Source: Vibrio sp. BS-M-Sm-2 (GTDB lineage: Bacteria > Pseudomonadota > Gammaproteobacteria > Enterobacterales > Vibrionaceae). From it: a stretch of DNA of 64,000 nucleotides. The notes under the pieces are model-generated. The model did not search any database and had not been told where the DNA came from. It saw only the letters and a list, made by a program, of their open reading frames with translations. A program made the position numbers and the translations under genes. Where the stretch lies: NCBI RefSeq assembly GCF_041504345.1, contig NZ_CP167894.1, forward strand, positions 2,170,001-2,234,000, given 5' to 3'. Positions within the stretch are counted from its first letter, which is position 1, and each line of letters begins with the position of its first letter. Positions 1 to 8,986 of the stretch are shown here, in pieces.

Positions 1-983
1 AGTAGAGCGCCTGCTACGTCTTTGATTTCAGCAACGTGTGCGTTCACAAACGTTGAACCTAACCAAGCCACACCAAGTACACAAACACACGCTGTCATAC
101 CAGAGCGGAACGTTGGCGCTGAAGAGATCTTCGCTGCATCAATCTTAGTGAACATCACGATAGCCGCTGCCGCTGCCAGCATCACAGACATGATCGCTTC
201 GTTACGACCTAGCGCTGGGTTTTCAATTAGGCCAACAGAGCTAGAGATAGCCGCTGCGTAACAAACCACGAAACCAATCGCAGCTAGGAAGATGTACGTT
301 GCTTTCTTCGCTGTAGGAAGGATCTCGCGTTTCTCTTCTGTCGCCAGTTTGATTAGACCTTTCTCTAGACGTTCTTGGTAAACAGGATCGTCTTTCAGTT
401 CGCTACCCATGTAGTTCGCAACAACAGCACCAACCATACAAGCGATGAAGGTTGTTGGGATACAAACCATCAATAGCGTTAGGTAATCAACACCAAATGG
501 TGCCAGCATTGCTGCGAAAGCCACAACCGCTGCCGAGATTGGCGAAGCTGTGATGGCAATTTGAGAAGCGACAACCGCGATAGACAGTGGACGCGAAGGA
601 CGAACACCTTGGCCTTTCGCTACTTCTGCAATAACAGGAAGCGTAGAGAATGCTGTGTGACCAGTACCCGCCATTAGTGTCATTACAAAGGTCACAATCG
701 GCGCGTAAAAGGTGATGCGTTCAGGGTGTTTACGCAAAAAGTTTTCTGCAATTTGCACCAACCAGTCCATACCGCCAGCAACTTGCATTGCAGCAATAGC
801 GGTAATAACCGACATGATGATCAAGATTACGTCGATCGGGATGAAAGATTGGCTTGTTGGAACGCCAAGAATAAGTGAAAGGGCAATAACACCAGCACCA
901 CCGGCAAAACCAATACCGATACCGCCAATTCTGGCCCCCAAAAAGATAAAGAGCAGGACGATAAATAGTTCTACTGCAATCAT
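1..983 (-). CDS. dcuA: Anaerobic C4-dicarboxylate transporter DcuA, 3' end outside window
   Basis: Inner-membrane antiporter that exchanges external aspartate, fumarate or malate for succinate during anaerobic growth. About 327 N-terminal residues are visible, and the frame is still open at the left edge. The N-terminus (MIAVELFIVLLFIFLGAR, then GGIGIGFAGG) and the ITASPISAAVV segment are typical of DcuA rather than DcuB. The protein is strongly hydrophobic with several membrane helices. The ATG is preceded by AGGTG. It lies downstream of aspA on the same strand, the usual aspA-dcuA pairing that supplies aspartate and exports fumarate-derived succinate. A terminator and a large inverted repeat separate the two genes, so dcuA probably has its own promoter or is controlled by read-through. 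Family assignment is secure; DcuA versus a close paralogue is slightly less so. Confidence 0.9.
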   Translation of the reverse strand, partial: MIAVELFIVLLFIFLGARIGGIGIGFAGGAGVIALSLILGVPTSQSFIPIDVILIIMSVITAIAAMQVAGGMDWLVQIAENFLRKHPERITFYAPIVTFVMTLMAGTGHTAFSTLPVIAEVAKGQGVRPSRPLSIAVVASQIAITASPISAAVVAFAAMLAPFGVDYLTLLMVCIPTTFIACMVGAVVANYMGSELKDDPVYQERLEKGLIKLATEEKREILPTAKKATYIFLAAIGFVVCYAAAISSSVGLIENPALGRNEAIMSVMLAAAAAIVMFTKIDAAKISSAPTFRSGMTACVCVLGVAWLGSTFVNAHVAEIKDVAGAL

Positions 984-1005
984 AAGTAACACCTCATTTA
1001 GATTT

Positions 1006-1044
1006 TATTATGTGAACATTCGCCGATGGAATGTTCACATAATA
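1006..1044. promoter_or_regulatory. Perfect 16-bp inverted repeat in the dcuA leader
   Basis: Positions 1006-1021 and 1029-1044 are exact reverse complements (arm TATTATGTGAACATTC) around the 7-base centre GCCGATG. It lies 23 bases before the dcuA start. No T-run follows on the dcuA strand, so it is not an ordinary terminator. Each arm contains TGTGA, but the spacing does not fit a CRP site. It could be an operator or an mRNA hairpin. Confidence 0.6.
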
Positions 1045-1126
1045 GTTCTATGGTTTAGATTCAATTTAGCAAAAACGCAACCAATGGAAATCCACATAAT
1101 AAGCAGGGTTAACCGTATTGGAGCCT

Positions 1127-1156
1127 AAAAAAGGGCTCCGCTTGGAGCCCTTTTTC
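1127..1156 (-). terminator. Rho-independent terminator of aspA
   Basis: Stem of AAAAAGGGCTCC (1128-1139) with GGAGCCCTTTTT (1144-1155) and a 4-base loop. On the minus strand it is followed by a T-run, and it lies 8 bases after the aspA stop. It would limit aspA transcription into dcuA. Confidence 0.85.
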
Positions 1157-1163
1157 GCTAACG

Positions 1164-2615
1164 TTATTCGTAGCGTTTTGCTTTATACTGAGGATGCATT
1201 AAATTTTCAACAGAGAAAATGTCATCAAGCTCTTCTTCGGTTAATAAACCGCGCTCTAGAACCACATCACGTACACTCTTACCTGTTTCAGCACAGATCT
1301 TACCGACAATGTCACCCTCGTGGTGGCCAATGTATGGGTTTAGGTAAGTTACGATACCGATAGAGTTAAATACGTGTGATTCACATACTTCTTTGTTTAC
1401 AGTAATGCCGTCTACACACTTGTCGCGTAGATTCACACATGCGTTTGTTAGGATGTCTAGAGACTCAAACATGCTTTGTGCGATTACAGGTTCCATAACG
1501 TTCAGTTGCAGTTGACCACCTTCTGCAGCGAAAGAAACCGTGTTGTCGTTACCTAGAACTTTAAAGCAAACTTGGTTTACTACTTCAGGTACAACTGGGT
1601 TTACTTTAGCAGGCATGATTGAAGAGCCAGCTTGTAGTTCAGGTAGGTTCAGTTCGTTCAGGCCAGTACGTGGGCCAGAAGAAAGTAGACGTAAATCGTT
1701 ACAGATCTTAGACAGTTTAACCGCTAGACGCTTAAGTGCGCCGTGCGTCATTACGTATGCGCCACAGTCAGACGTTGCTTCGATTAAATCTTCAGCCGCG
1801 ACACATTCAAGACCAGTTACTTCTGCTAGGTGTTTCACTGCAAGACCTTGGTAGCCTGGTGCTGCGTTTAGACCGGTACCGATAGCTGTTGCGCCTAGGT
1901 TTACTTCAAGCAGTAGTTTTGAAGTGTATTCTAGGTTTTTGATTTCTTCATTGATGGTTACTGCCCAAGCATGGAACTCTTGGCCAACCGTCATTGGAAC
2001 TGCGTCTTGAAGTTGAGTACGACCCATCTTCAAAATTGTATTGAATTCTTGGCTCTTAAGCTCGAATGCGCCCTTTAGGTATTCGATAGCGTCGATCAGT
2101 TTACGAACACTGTTGTAAACAGAGATACGGAAGCCAGTTGGGTAAGCACAGTTTGTCGATTGGCTGCGGTTTACATGGTCATTTGGGTTGATGAACTCGT
2201 ATTGGCCTTTTTCTTTGCCCATAAGTTCAAGTGCCACGTTCGCAATAACTTCGTTCGCGTTCATGTTTACAGAAGTACCAGCACCACCTTGGAAAACGTC
2301 CGATGGGAACTGATCCATGCACTTGCCCGTGTCTAGGATTAGGTCACAAGCTTGGATGATGTATTTAGCCACTTCGCTTGGGATTACACCTAACTCTTTG
2401 TTTGCTAAAGCCGCCGCTTTCTTGGTCATTACCATACCGCGAACGAATTCAGGTACATCTGAGATCGTTACATTTGAGATGTTGAAGTTTTCAACTGCGC
2501 GTAGAGTGTGGATGCCGTAGTAAGCATCAGCCGGAACATGACGTTGACCTAATAGATCTTCTTCGAGACGAGTAGCTTGAGGAGCTTCAATTTGAGCTTC
2601 TGATTGAGTAGCCAT
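1164..2615 (-). CDS. aspA: Aspartate ammonia-lyase (aspartase)
   Basis: Cytosolic enzyme that deaminates L-aspartate to fumarate and ammonia, feeding fumarate respiration. The 483-residue length is normal for the fumarase/aspartase superfamily. The signature loop [11 protein letters not shown] lies at residues 330-340 and carries the catalytic serine region. [13 protein letters not shown] (110-122) and [11 protein letters not shown] (145-155) are substrate-binding segments. An N-terminal extension of about 15 residues precedes the conserved RLEEDLLG start of the fold. The gene is followed by a terminator and then dcuA on the same strand, an established functional pair. It is divergent from fxsA. 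No frameshift or missing motif is seen. Confidence 0.97.
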   Translation of the reverse strand: MATQSEAQIEAPQATRLEEDLLGQRHVPADAYYGIHTLRAVENFNISNVTISDVPEFVRGMVMTKKAAALANKELGVIPSEVAKYIIQACDLILDTGKCMDQFPSDVFQGGAGTSVNMNANEVIANVALELMGKEKGQYEFINPNDHVNRSQSTNCAYPTGFRISVYNSVRKLIDAIEYLKGAFELKSQEFNTILKMGRTQLQDAVPMTVGQEFHAWAVTINEEIKNLEYTSKLLLEVNLGATAIGTGLNAAPGYQGLAVKHLAEVTGLECVAAEDLIEATSDCGAYVMTHGALKRLAVKLSKICNDLRLLSSGPRTGLNELNLPELQAGSSIMPAKVNPVVPEVVNQVCFKVLGNDNTVSFAAEGGQLQLNVMEPVIAQSMFESLDILTNACVNLRDKCVDGITVNKEVCESHVFNSIGIVTYLNPYIGHHEGDIVGKICAETGKSVRDVVLERGLLTEEELDDIFSVENLMHPQYKAKRYE

Positions 2616-2899
2616 AACAGGATCCTTAGAGAATTATTCTGATTATATAGTTAGTTATTAGCCTATTCTGTGTGCAAATACTCCGTTCGCTAGAATATTG
2701 GGCTGATAAATCCGTCCTGACTTATGTGGCACATGATACTGTACTTAGCGCATAAAAATATTAAGTTGATCACCTTTTTCGGTTTTGTTTCGTCAATATT
2801 CAGCAAACTTATTCCGGGTCAATAAACACGCTCATTTACAGGATAAATTTGAGATTGGTAGGGCTTTCAGCGTAAACTGCAAGTAACAAAGGAGGGCGT

Positions 2900-3424
2900 G
2901 TGTTTCCTATCTTATTATTACTATTTATCTTCGTACCCATCATTGAGATTGGGCTATTTATTCAAGTTGGTGGCTTCTTAGGATTGTGGCCAACTATTGC
3001 GTTGGTTTTGATTACTGCATTTGTTGGTGCATCTCTTGTTCGTAGCCAAGGTATTCAGACACTTATGTCTGTTCAAGGTCGATTGCAACAAGGCGAAATG
3101 CCGGCACAACAGATTCTTGAAGGAGTGATGCTTGCGGTTGCAGGCGTATTACTGCTGACTCCGGGTTTCATGACAGACGCGCTGGGTATGTTGGTGTTGC
3201 TACCAGCACCAAGAGCGATGATTGCCAAGAAAATGATGGAAAAAATGGTGGTTAAAAATATGTCTGGTGGTTTCCATGCGGGTGGGCAAACTGGCTTTGG
3301 TCAGAGTCCTTTTGGACAAGACCCATTCAATCGTGACCCATTTGACCAGTCAAAAGATGGCAACACCTTTGAAGGTGAGTTTGAGAAGAAAGACGACGAT
3401 AACGATCGTAACCGACTAAACTAA
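2900..3424 (+). CDS. fxsA: FxsA family membrane protein
   Basis: Small inner-membrane protein of the FxsA family. In E. coli, overproduction of FxsA relieves F-plasmid exclusion of phage T7; its normal role is unknown. This copy has 174 residues, hydrophobic segments at about 4-22, 25-45 and 75-98, and the family motif LLTPGFMTDALG. The C-terminal tail from about residue 110 is cytosolic-looking, rich in Gly, Phe, Gln and Asp, with repeated FGQ/DPF units and a charged end, so it is low complexity. The start is GTG, preceded by a strong GGAGG ribosome site. It is divergent from aspA. In many relatives fxsA neighbours groESL; here a terminator and trmL follow instead. Confidence 0.88.
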   Translation: MFPILLLLFIFVPIIEIGLFIQVGGFLGLWPTIALVLITAFVGASLVRSQGIQTLMSVQGRLQQGEMPAQQILEGVMLAVAGVLLLTPGFMTDALGMLVLLPAPRAMIAKKMMEKMVVKNMSGGFHAGGQTGFGQSPFGQDPFNRDPFDQSKDGNTFEGEFEKKDDDNDRNRLN

Positions 3425-3461
3425 TCCACTTTCCCTCTTCTTTATATAGAGGGAAAAACAG

Positions 3462-3517
3462 AAAAGGCTGTTACCTTTATCCTTCGTCAGAAAGTGATAA
3501 CGGTAACAGCCTTTTTT
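3462..3517. terminator. Bidirectional terminator between fxsA and trmL
   Basis: AAAAGGCTGTTACC (3462-3475) pairs exactly with GGTAACAGCCTTTT (3502-3515), with A and T runs on the two sides. The genes converge here. A second, smaller hairpin (TTTCCCTC/GAGGGAAA) lies just before it at 3430-3456. Confidence 0.85.
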
Positions 3518-3591
3518 ATTGAGTATTACTTACTCGTGATATCAAGTAATAAATAACAGGGCGGATGAGCGGTTATTTACTGCGATTGGCA

Positions 3592-4071
3592 TTATACCGC
3601 GCCTTCAAATCCCATTTGTCGCCATGCTTCAAACGCGATGATTGCTACAGCATTTGATAAGTTGAGGCTGCGTGCGTCTGGCATCATTGGAATGCGAATA
3701 CGTTGTTCCATCGGCATGCTTTCGATGAACTCAGCTGGCAGGCCGCGTGTTTCTGGGCCAAACATCAACACATCACCTTGTTGGAATTTTGCATCAACGT
3801 GGTGACCTGTTGTTTTAGTGGTACAAGCAAAGATGCGGAAACCACCCTCGCGCTCATTTTCTAGATACTCAAGGAAGGCTTCTAGGTTCTTGTGACGTTT
3901 AACTCGCGCTAGGTCGTGGTAATCCAAGCCTGCACGACGAACTTTCTTCTCTTCAAAATCAAAGCCAAGCGGTTCGATAAGGTGAAGGTTTGCGCCGCAG
4001 TTAGCACATAGGCGGATGATGTTACCCGTATTGGGTGCAATTTCTGGTTCGTATAAAGCGATATCAAACAT
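3592..4071 (-). CDS. trmL: tRNA (cytidine/uridine(34)-2'-O)-methyltransferase TrmL
   Basis: SPOUT-class methyltransferase that adds a 2'-O-methyl group to the wobble base of tRNA-Leu, using S-adenosylmethionine. The protein has 159 residues, normal for TrmL (YibK). Family motifs are in order: [17 protein letters not shown] (8-24), FGPETRGLP (104-112) and [18 protein letters not shown] (127-144). The latter two form the knotted cofactor-binding region. It sits alone between fxsA and sodA with a short gap to sodA, on the same strand as sodA but without clear coupling. No anomaly is seen. Confidence 0.95.
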   Translation of the reverse strand: MFDIALYEPEIAPNTGNIIRLCANCGANLHLIEPLGFDFEEKKVRRAGLDYHDLARVKRHKNLEAFLEYLENEREGGFRIFACTTKTTGHHVDAKFQQGDVLMFGPETRGLPAEFIESMPMEQRIRIPMMPDARSLNLSNAVAIIAFEAWRQMGFEGAV

Positions 4072-4148
4072 GTTGGTTCACAAGAATAATCAAAGATAGC
4101 CAGAGTATACGGTGGCAAGCTGAGTGAGTACAGTTCGTCACCATCAGC

Positions 4149-4766
4149 TTACGCGTTGTTCGCTAATGTTTGTGCGTAGTTTTCTGATACTGCATTCCAA
4201 TTCACCACGTTCCACCATGCATTGATGTAATCAGGACGACGGTTCTGGTAGCTGATGTAGTAAGCATGTTCCCAAACATCGAGCGCGAGAATCGGCTCAC
4301 CATCGCTGGCAACTGTATCCATCCAAGGATTATCTTGGTTTGAGGTTGAGACGATCTTGAGTTGTCCTTCTTCTACCACTAGCCAAGCAAAGCCAGAGCC
4401 GAAGGTGTTGATTGCCGCTTGAGCGAACTCGTCTTGGAATGCTGCAAAATCTCCAAATGTGCTTTTAATCGCCTCAGCGAGTTGACCCGTTGGTTCACCA
4501 CCGCCGTCTTGAGACATGCAGTTCCAATACAAGATGTGGTTGTAGTAACCACCACCATTGTTACGAACGGCAGGGCTGTGTTGGGAGATGTTGGCGAAGA
4601 TTTCAGTCAGTGATTGCTGTTCAAGTTCGCTGCCAGAGACAGCCGTAATAAACTTATCGTAGTAAGTTTTATGGTGCTTACTGTAATGCACCTCCATCGT
4701 TTTGGCATCGATGTAAGGTTCTAGGGCATCGTAAGCGTAGGGCAGAGCTGGGAAAGTATGAGACAT
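4149..4766 (-). CDS. sodA: Superoxide dismutase, manganese type
   Basis: Converts superoxide to hydrogen peroxide and oxygen in the cytoplasm. It has 205 residues with all four metal ligands of the Fe/Mn family: His27, His77, Asp163 and His167, the last two in LDVWEHAYY. Gln144 in SNQDNP is the outer-sphere glutamine in the C-terminal position typical of manganese enzymes. The tail NRRPDYINAWWNVVNW is standard. A strong Fur box lies just upstream, matching the known iron repression of sodA in enteric bacteria. The manganese assignment rests on Gln144 and the promoter; a cambialistic enzyme cannot be excluded. Confidence 0.95.
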   Translation of the reverse strand: MSHTFPALPYAYDALEPYIDAKTMEVHYSKHHKTYYDKFITAVSGSELEQQSLTEIFANISQHSPAVRNNGGGYYNHILYWNCMSQDGGGEPTGQLAEAIKSTFGDFAAFQDEFAQAAINTFGSGFAWLVVEEGQLKIVSTSNQDNPWMDTVASDGEPILALDVWEHAYYISYQNRRPDYINAWWNVVNWNAVSENYAQTLANNA

Positions 4767-4798
4767 GGTAAATCCTCCTTAATTAGAGGATTTACCAT

Positions 4799-4822
4799 AA
4801 TGATAATAACAATCATTATCAA
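4799..4822 (-). promoter_or_regulatory. Fur box in the sodA promoter
   Basis: On the minus strand the sequence TTGATAATGATTGTTATTAT followed by CATT closely matches the Fur consensus GATAATGATAATCATTATC. It lies 33 bases upstream of the sodA start, which predicts repression by Fur with iron. Confidence 0.85.
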
Positions 4823-4842
4823 CTATGATCTTTGTAGGGATA

Positions 4843-6222
4843 TTACACCGGTAAGATAGGTAGGGTGATTTCGAGTTGTAATCCGCCTAACGTGCTGCGG
4901 CTTGCAGTGATGGTTCCGCTGTGTTGACGAATTGCACTCTCAGTAATGGTTAACCCAAGTCCAGTACCGCCTGAGTTACGATCACGAGCAGTGGAAACTC
5001 GATAGAAAGGCCTGAAGATAGAATCGAGTTCATCCTCTGGTACACCATCACCATTATCATTGACGCAAATTGTTAGCTGATCCTGAACCACATGGAATTG
5101 CACATCCACTTGGTCTTTGCCGTAGTAGATCGCATTGCGTGTAATGTTGTCTAGCGCGCTCATCAGCAGCTTAGGGTTACCCGAAATAGAACGCTCAGGG
5201 ATCTCTGAGAACGTCAGTTGTTTGCCCATCTGTTCGGCTTCAAACTGTGCGTCTTTCAAGATCTCTTCCCATAGACTCGAGATAGGCTGAACCTCACGAG
5301 TAATGTGGCTGTCGACTTGCATACGAGATAACGTCAGTAGCTCACTGATCATCTGTTCAAGACGTTGTGCTTCGGTATCAATACGTTCAAGTTCTTGGCT
5401 CTCACCTTGTTTACGAATTGCCAGCGCATTCGCCATGCGCAGACGAGTCAGTGGTGAGCGGAGCTCGTGTGATATATCAGAGAGTAGTCGCTGTTGCCCC
5501 GAAATCATCTGGTTTACCGCTTCGACCATTTGGTTAAAGCTTTCACCCGCTTGTCTGAATTCAGAGGTACCTTTTTCAAGTGTTGGGTCGACCTCAAACT
5601 GGCCTTTTGCTACACGTTGCGCAGCGCGTTCTAGCCTGCGAGCTGGTTGACTCAGTGCCCAAGCTAGCCAAAGTAATAGCGGAGTACTCGCTAACATGAC
5701 AGCAAGCAATAGCTGTAAAGGTCTATCAAACAGGCGTAACAAGAATGGCGGTGGTTGATTCCATTTCACTCCGGCATACATCAACAACTCTTCACCTGCC
5801 AGTTTGATCGGTACTGGACCGGCCACCATGTAATGTCCGTAGAGCTTTTGTTTCGGCACTTCAGGGTTCTCAATTGAGGTCACAAAGTTGCGAATTGCCT
5901 TCAACTTGTAGTCTGAATGTCTCTTAGAGGTAAGGACGGCTCCTTCAAGGTCGGTTAAGTAGATGCGAGCTCGTGAGTCCTTGCGGCTACGTGGTGCCTC
6001 AAGTTGGAATACAATTTTGCCCAGATTCGGTTCTTTGGCGTAGCGTTTCTCTGTGAATTTAGCGATACGCTCTAATTTATTGAGATGATCCGCGGGTACA
6101 TCGCGTGCTACACGCGGGTCTAAATGGGGAAGCGACAGTACCGACAAAAGCACCAGTAACATGGTGAACCAAAAGATAGCAAAGATACGTCCATATAAGC
6201 TGGTGATTTTAGGTATACGCAT
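4843..6222 (-). CDS. cpxA: Envelope-stress sensor histidine kinase CpxA
   Basis: Inner-membrane sensor kinase of the Cpx envelope-stress system; it phosphorylates CpxR when periplasmic or inner-membrane proteins misfold. The 459 residues show a first membrane segment (about 10-31), a periplasmic sensor domain to about 168, a second membrane segment (about 170-190), a HAMP linker, and the dimerisation domain with phospho-acceptor His252 in SDISHELRSPLTR. The ATPase domain has an N-box near NITRNAIYYG, DNGDGVPED and GGTGLGLTI. Its ATG overlaps the cpxR stop by one base (TAATG), so the two are translationally coupled. The divergent cpxP gene supports the Cpx assignment. Confidence 0.95.
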   Translation of the reverse strand: MRIPKITSLYGRIFAIFWFTMLLVLLSVLSLPHLDPRVARDVPADHLNKLERIAKFTEKRYAKEPNLGKIVFQLEAPRSRKDSRARIYLTDLEGAVLTSKRHSDYKLKAIRNFVTSIENPEVPKQKLYGHYMVAGPVPIKLAGEELLMYAGVKWNQPPPFLLRLFDRPLQLLLAVMLASTPLLLWLAWALSQPARRLERAAQRVAKGQFEVDPTLEKGTSEFRQAGESFNQMVEAVNQMISGQQRLLSDISHELRSPLTRLRMANALAIRKQGESQELERIDTEAQRLEQMISELLTLSRMQVDSHITREVQPISSLWEEILKDAQFEAEQMGKQLTFSEIPERSISGNPKLLMSALDNITRNAIYYGKDQVDVQFHVVQDQLTICVNDNGDGVPEDELDSIFRPFYRVSTARDRNSGGTGLGLTITESAIRQHSGTITASRSTLGGLQLEITLPILPV

Positions 6223-6911
6223 TAATCTTCCTCTACCAATAAGTAACCACGGCCACGTAAGGTCTTGATGCGAGGTTTGGCGTCACTGCGTTCAGGAATT
6301 TTTTTACGCAGGTTGGATATGTGCATGTCTATCGCACGGTCAAATGCTGCTAGTCTTTTACCGAGCACATCTAAACTCAACGTTTCCTTGGTGATCACTT
6401 GCCCCGGGTTCTGGATTAGGTGGCTCAGCAGGGCGAACTCGGTAGTGGTGAGGTCGATAAGCTGGCCATTACAATAAGCTTCTTGTTTGCCAGGGAATAC
6501 CTCGATGTCTTGATATTGAACCTTATCGCTGGTGGTTTTAGGTGCCGCAGTGGTCTGCGTTCGGCGCAAGATAGCTCGAATACGCGCTAACAATTCGCGG
6601 TCACTGAAAGGCTTAGGTAGGTAATCATCCGCGCCAAGTTCAAGGCCAATCACACGGTCGATCTCTTCGCCTTTTGCGGTCAGCATGAGCACGGGTGTTT
6701 CCCAATTTTCTCTCAGCTTCTTTAGTGTTTCCATGCCATTAAGACGCGGCATCATCACATCCAAAAGAATCAAATCAATCTCATCATTGATCGCCTCGAG
6801 CCCCGCGTAGCCATCATTGGCTTCGGAAACAGTGAAGCCCTCAAAGCTCAGAATGTCTTTGAGTAAGCTGGTTAACTCGGTGTCGTCATCAATAAGAAGA
6901 ATGTTCGCCAT
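6222..6911 (-). CDS. cpxR: Response regulator CpxR
   Basis: OmpR-family transcription factor activated by CpxA. It has 229 residues: a receiver domain with acidic residues Asp8-Asp10 and phospho-acceptor Asp51 (LILLDVMMPRLNG), the conserved lysine in LMLTAKGEE, and a C-terminal winged helix with RAIDMHISNLRKKI and RGRGYLL. It is the first gene of the cpxRA pair. Its upstream region holds a perfect tandem CpxR box facing cpxP, which also fits autoregulation of cpxRA. Confidence 0.96.
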   Translation of the reverse strand: MANILLIDDDTELTSLLKDILSFEGFTVSEANDGYAGLEAINDEIDLILLDVMMPRLNGMETLKKLRENWETPVLMLTAKGEEIDRVIGLELGADDYLPKPFSDRELLARIRAILRRTQTTAAPKTTSDKVQYQDIEVFPGKQEAYCNGQLIDLTTTEFALLSHLIQNPGQVITKETLSLDVLGKRLAAFDRAIDMHISNLRKKIPERSDAKPRIKTLRGRGYLLVEED

Positions 6912-6973
6912 TGGGAAGCCTTAATCATTTAGTTGGGTTAATAATACTGCTAATTATTCGTCAACTTTCACTC

Positions 6974-7009
6974 TTTACGATTCTTTACGCTTTCTAAACG
7001 TCACTTTAC
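6974..7009. promoter_or_regulatory. CpxR boxes in the cpxR-cpxP intergenic region
   Basis: TTTAC-GATTC-TTTAC at 6974-6988 is, on the minus strand, an exact GTAAA-N5-GTAAA CpxR consensus. A further TTTAC lies at 7005-7009. The site is between divergent cpxR and cpxP and can serve both promoters. Confidence 0.8.
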
Positions 7010-7089
7010 GAGGGAAAGACTAATCTATATTCAAGCGCTGAGAAACAGACGCAACACATGACTTATTATACCGAATTGAGGCAACAATT

Positions 7090-7599
7090 ATGAAAATGAC
7101 TAAGAAACTTGTACTAGCAGCTGCGGCACTTCCACTTATCTTTGGTACAGCAAGCGCGTATGCTTACGGTGGTGGTGATAAAGGCGACCACAAAGGTATG
7201 CACGGCAAATGTGGCGGCTTCGATAAGAAAGTGATGCGTCAGCTAGACCTAACGGATGCTCAAAAAGCAGAACTAAAAGAGATGCGTGAAGCGAATCGCG
7301 CTGAGATGAAAGCAAAACATTCAGGCAATAAAGCTGACAAGATGGCGCAAATGAAAGCGCATCACGAGAAAGTTCAAGCATTGGTACTTGCAGACAACTT
7401 TGACGAAGCGGCAGCAAACGACCTAGCAAGCCAAATGGTTGAGAAGCAAACTGAGCGTCGCGTAGCAATGCTTAAGAAACAACATCAAATGATGAGCGTA
7501 CTAACACCTGAGCAAAAGACTCAACTGAAAGAAATCCAGCAAGAGCGCATGGCGAAGTGTGCGGACAAAATGGAAAAGCATATGAACAAAAATCAGTAA
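7090..7599 (+). CDS. cpxP: CpxP/Spy family periplasmic chaperone-inhibitor
   Basis: Periplasmic helical protein that in E. coli inhibits CpxA and delivers misfolded proteins to DegP. It has 169 residues with a signal peptide (about 1-24, ending in ASAYA), a Gly/His-rich start of the mature chain, and the two LTxxQ repeats typical of the family (LTDAQ at 54-58, LTPEQ at 138-142). The middle is highly charged and Met/Lys/His-rich, which could bind metal. It is divergent from cpxRA across CpxR boxes and followed by a strong terminator. Spy is a close paralogue; the position next to cpxRA favours CpxP. Confidence 0.88.
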   Translation: MKMTKKLVLAAAALPLIFGTASAYAYGGGDKGDHKGMHGKCGGFDKKVMRQLDLTDAQKAELKEMREANRAEMKAKHSGNKADKMAQMKAHHEKVQALVLADNFDEAAANDLASQMVEKQTERRVAMLKKQHQMMSVLTPEQKTQLKEIQQERMAKCADKMEKHMNKNQ

Positions 7600-7642
7600 T
7601 TCATGGTTTGAAAAACCTAGTTGAATGAAGGTGTTTGCAAAG

Positions 7643-7667
7643 AAGCGGCTGTGTGCCGCTTTTTTTG
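7643..7667 (+). terminator. Rho-independent terminator of cpxP
   Basis: AAGCGGC (7643-7649) pairs with GCCGCTT (7655-7661), followed by seven T residues. Confidence 0.85.
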
Positions 7668-7762
7668 ATCCTTAAAAATGAATATTTTACATCATGGCTG
7701 TCATATTCAATCGGTTGTTTGCGGGTTATACTTTGTGCTATCAGTCACTTTATAGCCAATTT

Positions 7763-8671
7763 ATGAAACAAAAATATGCACGTTTAGTTACGCTCGCCGC
7801 TTGGGCAGCCACCATCATTGCTACCATATTATTGGTTGTGAAGGTTGCAGCGTGGTGGGTGACAGGTTCAGTCAGTTTATTAGCTTCTGTTGTTGATTCA
7901 CTGTTGGATATCGCTGCTTCTGTAGTCAACCTCGTCGTTGTTCGCTACTCTCTGCAACCCGCTGATAAAGAGCATACCTTTGGCCATGGTAAGGCTGAAT
8001 CTCTTGCCGCATTAGCACAAGCGATGTTTATTTCTGGTTCCGCTTGTTTCCTTATTCTTAATGGTATAGAGCGTTTCTTCCGACCACATGAGCTGAATTC
8101 TCCAGAAGTTGGCATTTATGTCAGCTTGTTCGCGATTGTAATGACCTTTGGTTTGGTTCGATTCCAAAAGTACGTTGTGAGCCAAACAGGTAGCCAGGCG
8201 ATAGCTGCCGATTCTCTTCATTATCAGTCTGATCTTTATATGAATGCGGCGATCATGCTGGCATTGGCACTTAGTTGGTTTGGCATCGGTCAAGCAGACT
8301 CAGTATTCGCGATTGGTATCGGTATCTACATTCTTTACAGCGCTTATCAAATGGCGATGGAGGCGATTCAATCTCTGCTTGATAGGAAGTTGCCTGATGA
8401 AGAGCTCAAGCTAATTAAAGAGACATCGTTGAGTGTGGAAGGGGTATTGGGTGTGCATCAACTAAGAACGCGCCGTTCAGGGCCTGTTCGGTTCATTCAA
8501 TTACATTTAGAACTCGAAGATAATATCCCACTTATTGAAGCGCACCGCATTTCTGACGAAGTAGAAGACAAGCTTATCTCTGTTTTCCCTGATGCTGATG
8601 TATTAATTCATCAAGATCCATACTCGGTCGTATTTGGACCAGAGAAGCAGCAGAAATCCCACTCATGGTAA
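7763..8671 (+). CDS. fieF: Cation-efflux pump FieF (YiiP)
   Basis: Cation diffusion facilitator of the inner membrane that exports Fe(II), Zn(II) or related divalent ions in exchange for protons. Starting at ATG 7763 gives 302 residues, near the E. coli length, and places the metal-site residues at Asp45, Asp49, His153 and Asp157, exactly the YiiP site-A numbering. An upstream in-frame extension to 7694 exists but lacks family similarity. [16 protein letters not shown] (71-86) and the C-terminal cytosolic domain with IHQDPYSVV are conserved. It is downstream of cpxP but separated from it by a terminator. No metal-regulator site was recognised. Confidence 0.94.
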   Translation: MKQKYARLVTLAAWAATIIATILLVVKVAAWWVTGSVSLLASVVDSLLDIAASVVNLVVVRYSLQPADKEHTFGHGKAESLAALAQAMFISGSACFLILNGIERFFRPHELNSPEVGIYVSLFAIVMTFGLVRFQKYVVSQTGSQAIAADSLHYQSDLYMNAAIMLALALSWFGIGQADSVFAIGIGIYILYSAYQMAMEAIQSLLDRKLPDEELKLIKETSLSVEGVLGVHQLRTRRSGPVRFIQLHLELEDNIPLIEAHRISDEVEDKLISVFPDADVLIHQDPYSVVFGPEKQQKSHSW

Positions 8672-8986
8672 GCGTGCTAAAAAATGGGTAGCAAATGGTA
8701 AGTGAGTGGCTTTTGAACTAAAGTGAGTAAAAATTGCTAGCTCTTTGGTGAGACAAAATACAGCTGATAACAATTAATGTTGATTCTGATGTGAATCAAC
8801 AAAGTTATTGAGTAAAACTGTAATACTCTTACAGAAGTAGAAATGTTACATAAATTTACGCGATTTAAGTGCTATTCCCTTTGAGGAAATGTAACATAAA
8901 GCACAAATACAGATTTAAAATCTTGTTGATATACAGTCAGCAAGCAAAAGAATTGAATAATAGATTCCCAAAAATCGAGGGTGAGC
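8672..8986 (+). promoter_or_regulatory. fieF-pfkA intergenic region with paired short repeats
   Basis: Two near-identical 15-mers, GAAATGTTACATAAA (8840-8854) and GAAATGTAACATAAA (8886-8900), each centre on a 9-base palindrome ATGTWACAT. They lie 46 bases apart. An 8-bp inverted repeat GTTGATTC/GAATCAAC (8779-8800) lies further upstream. A weak hairpin (CCACTCA/TGAGTGG, 8659-8709) may end fieF. No Cra-like or CRP-like site was recognised, and no small gene is evident. Confidence 0.45.

Noticed and set aside
22-261. Open reading frame opposite dcuA
   Set aside because: It is the antisense shadow of the transporter gene, without a ribosome site and with an unnatural Ala/Thr-rich composition.
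8779-8800. FNR site upstream of pfkA
   Set aside because: TTGAT and ATCAA are present, but the gap is 10 bases rather than the required 4.
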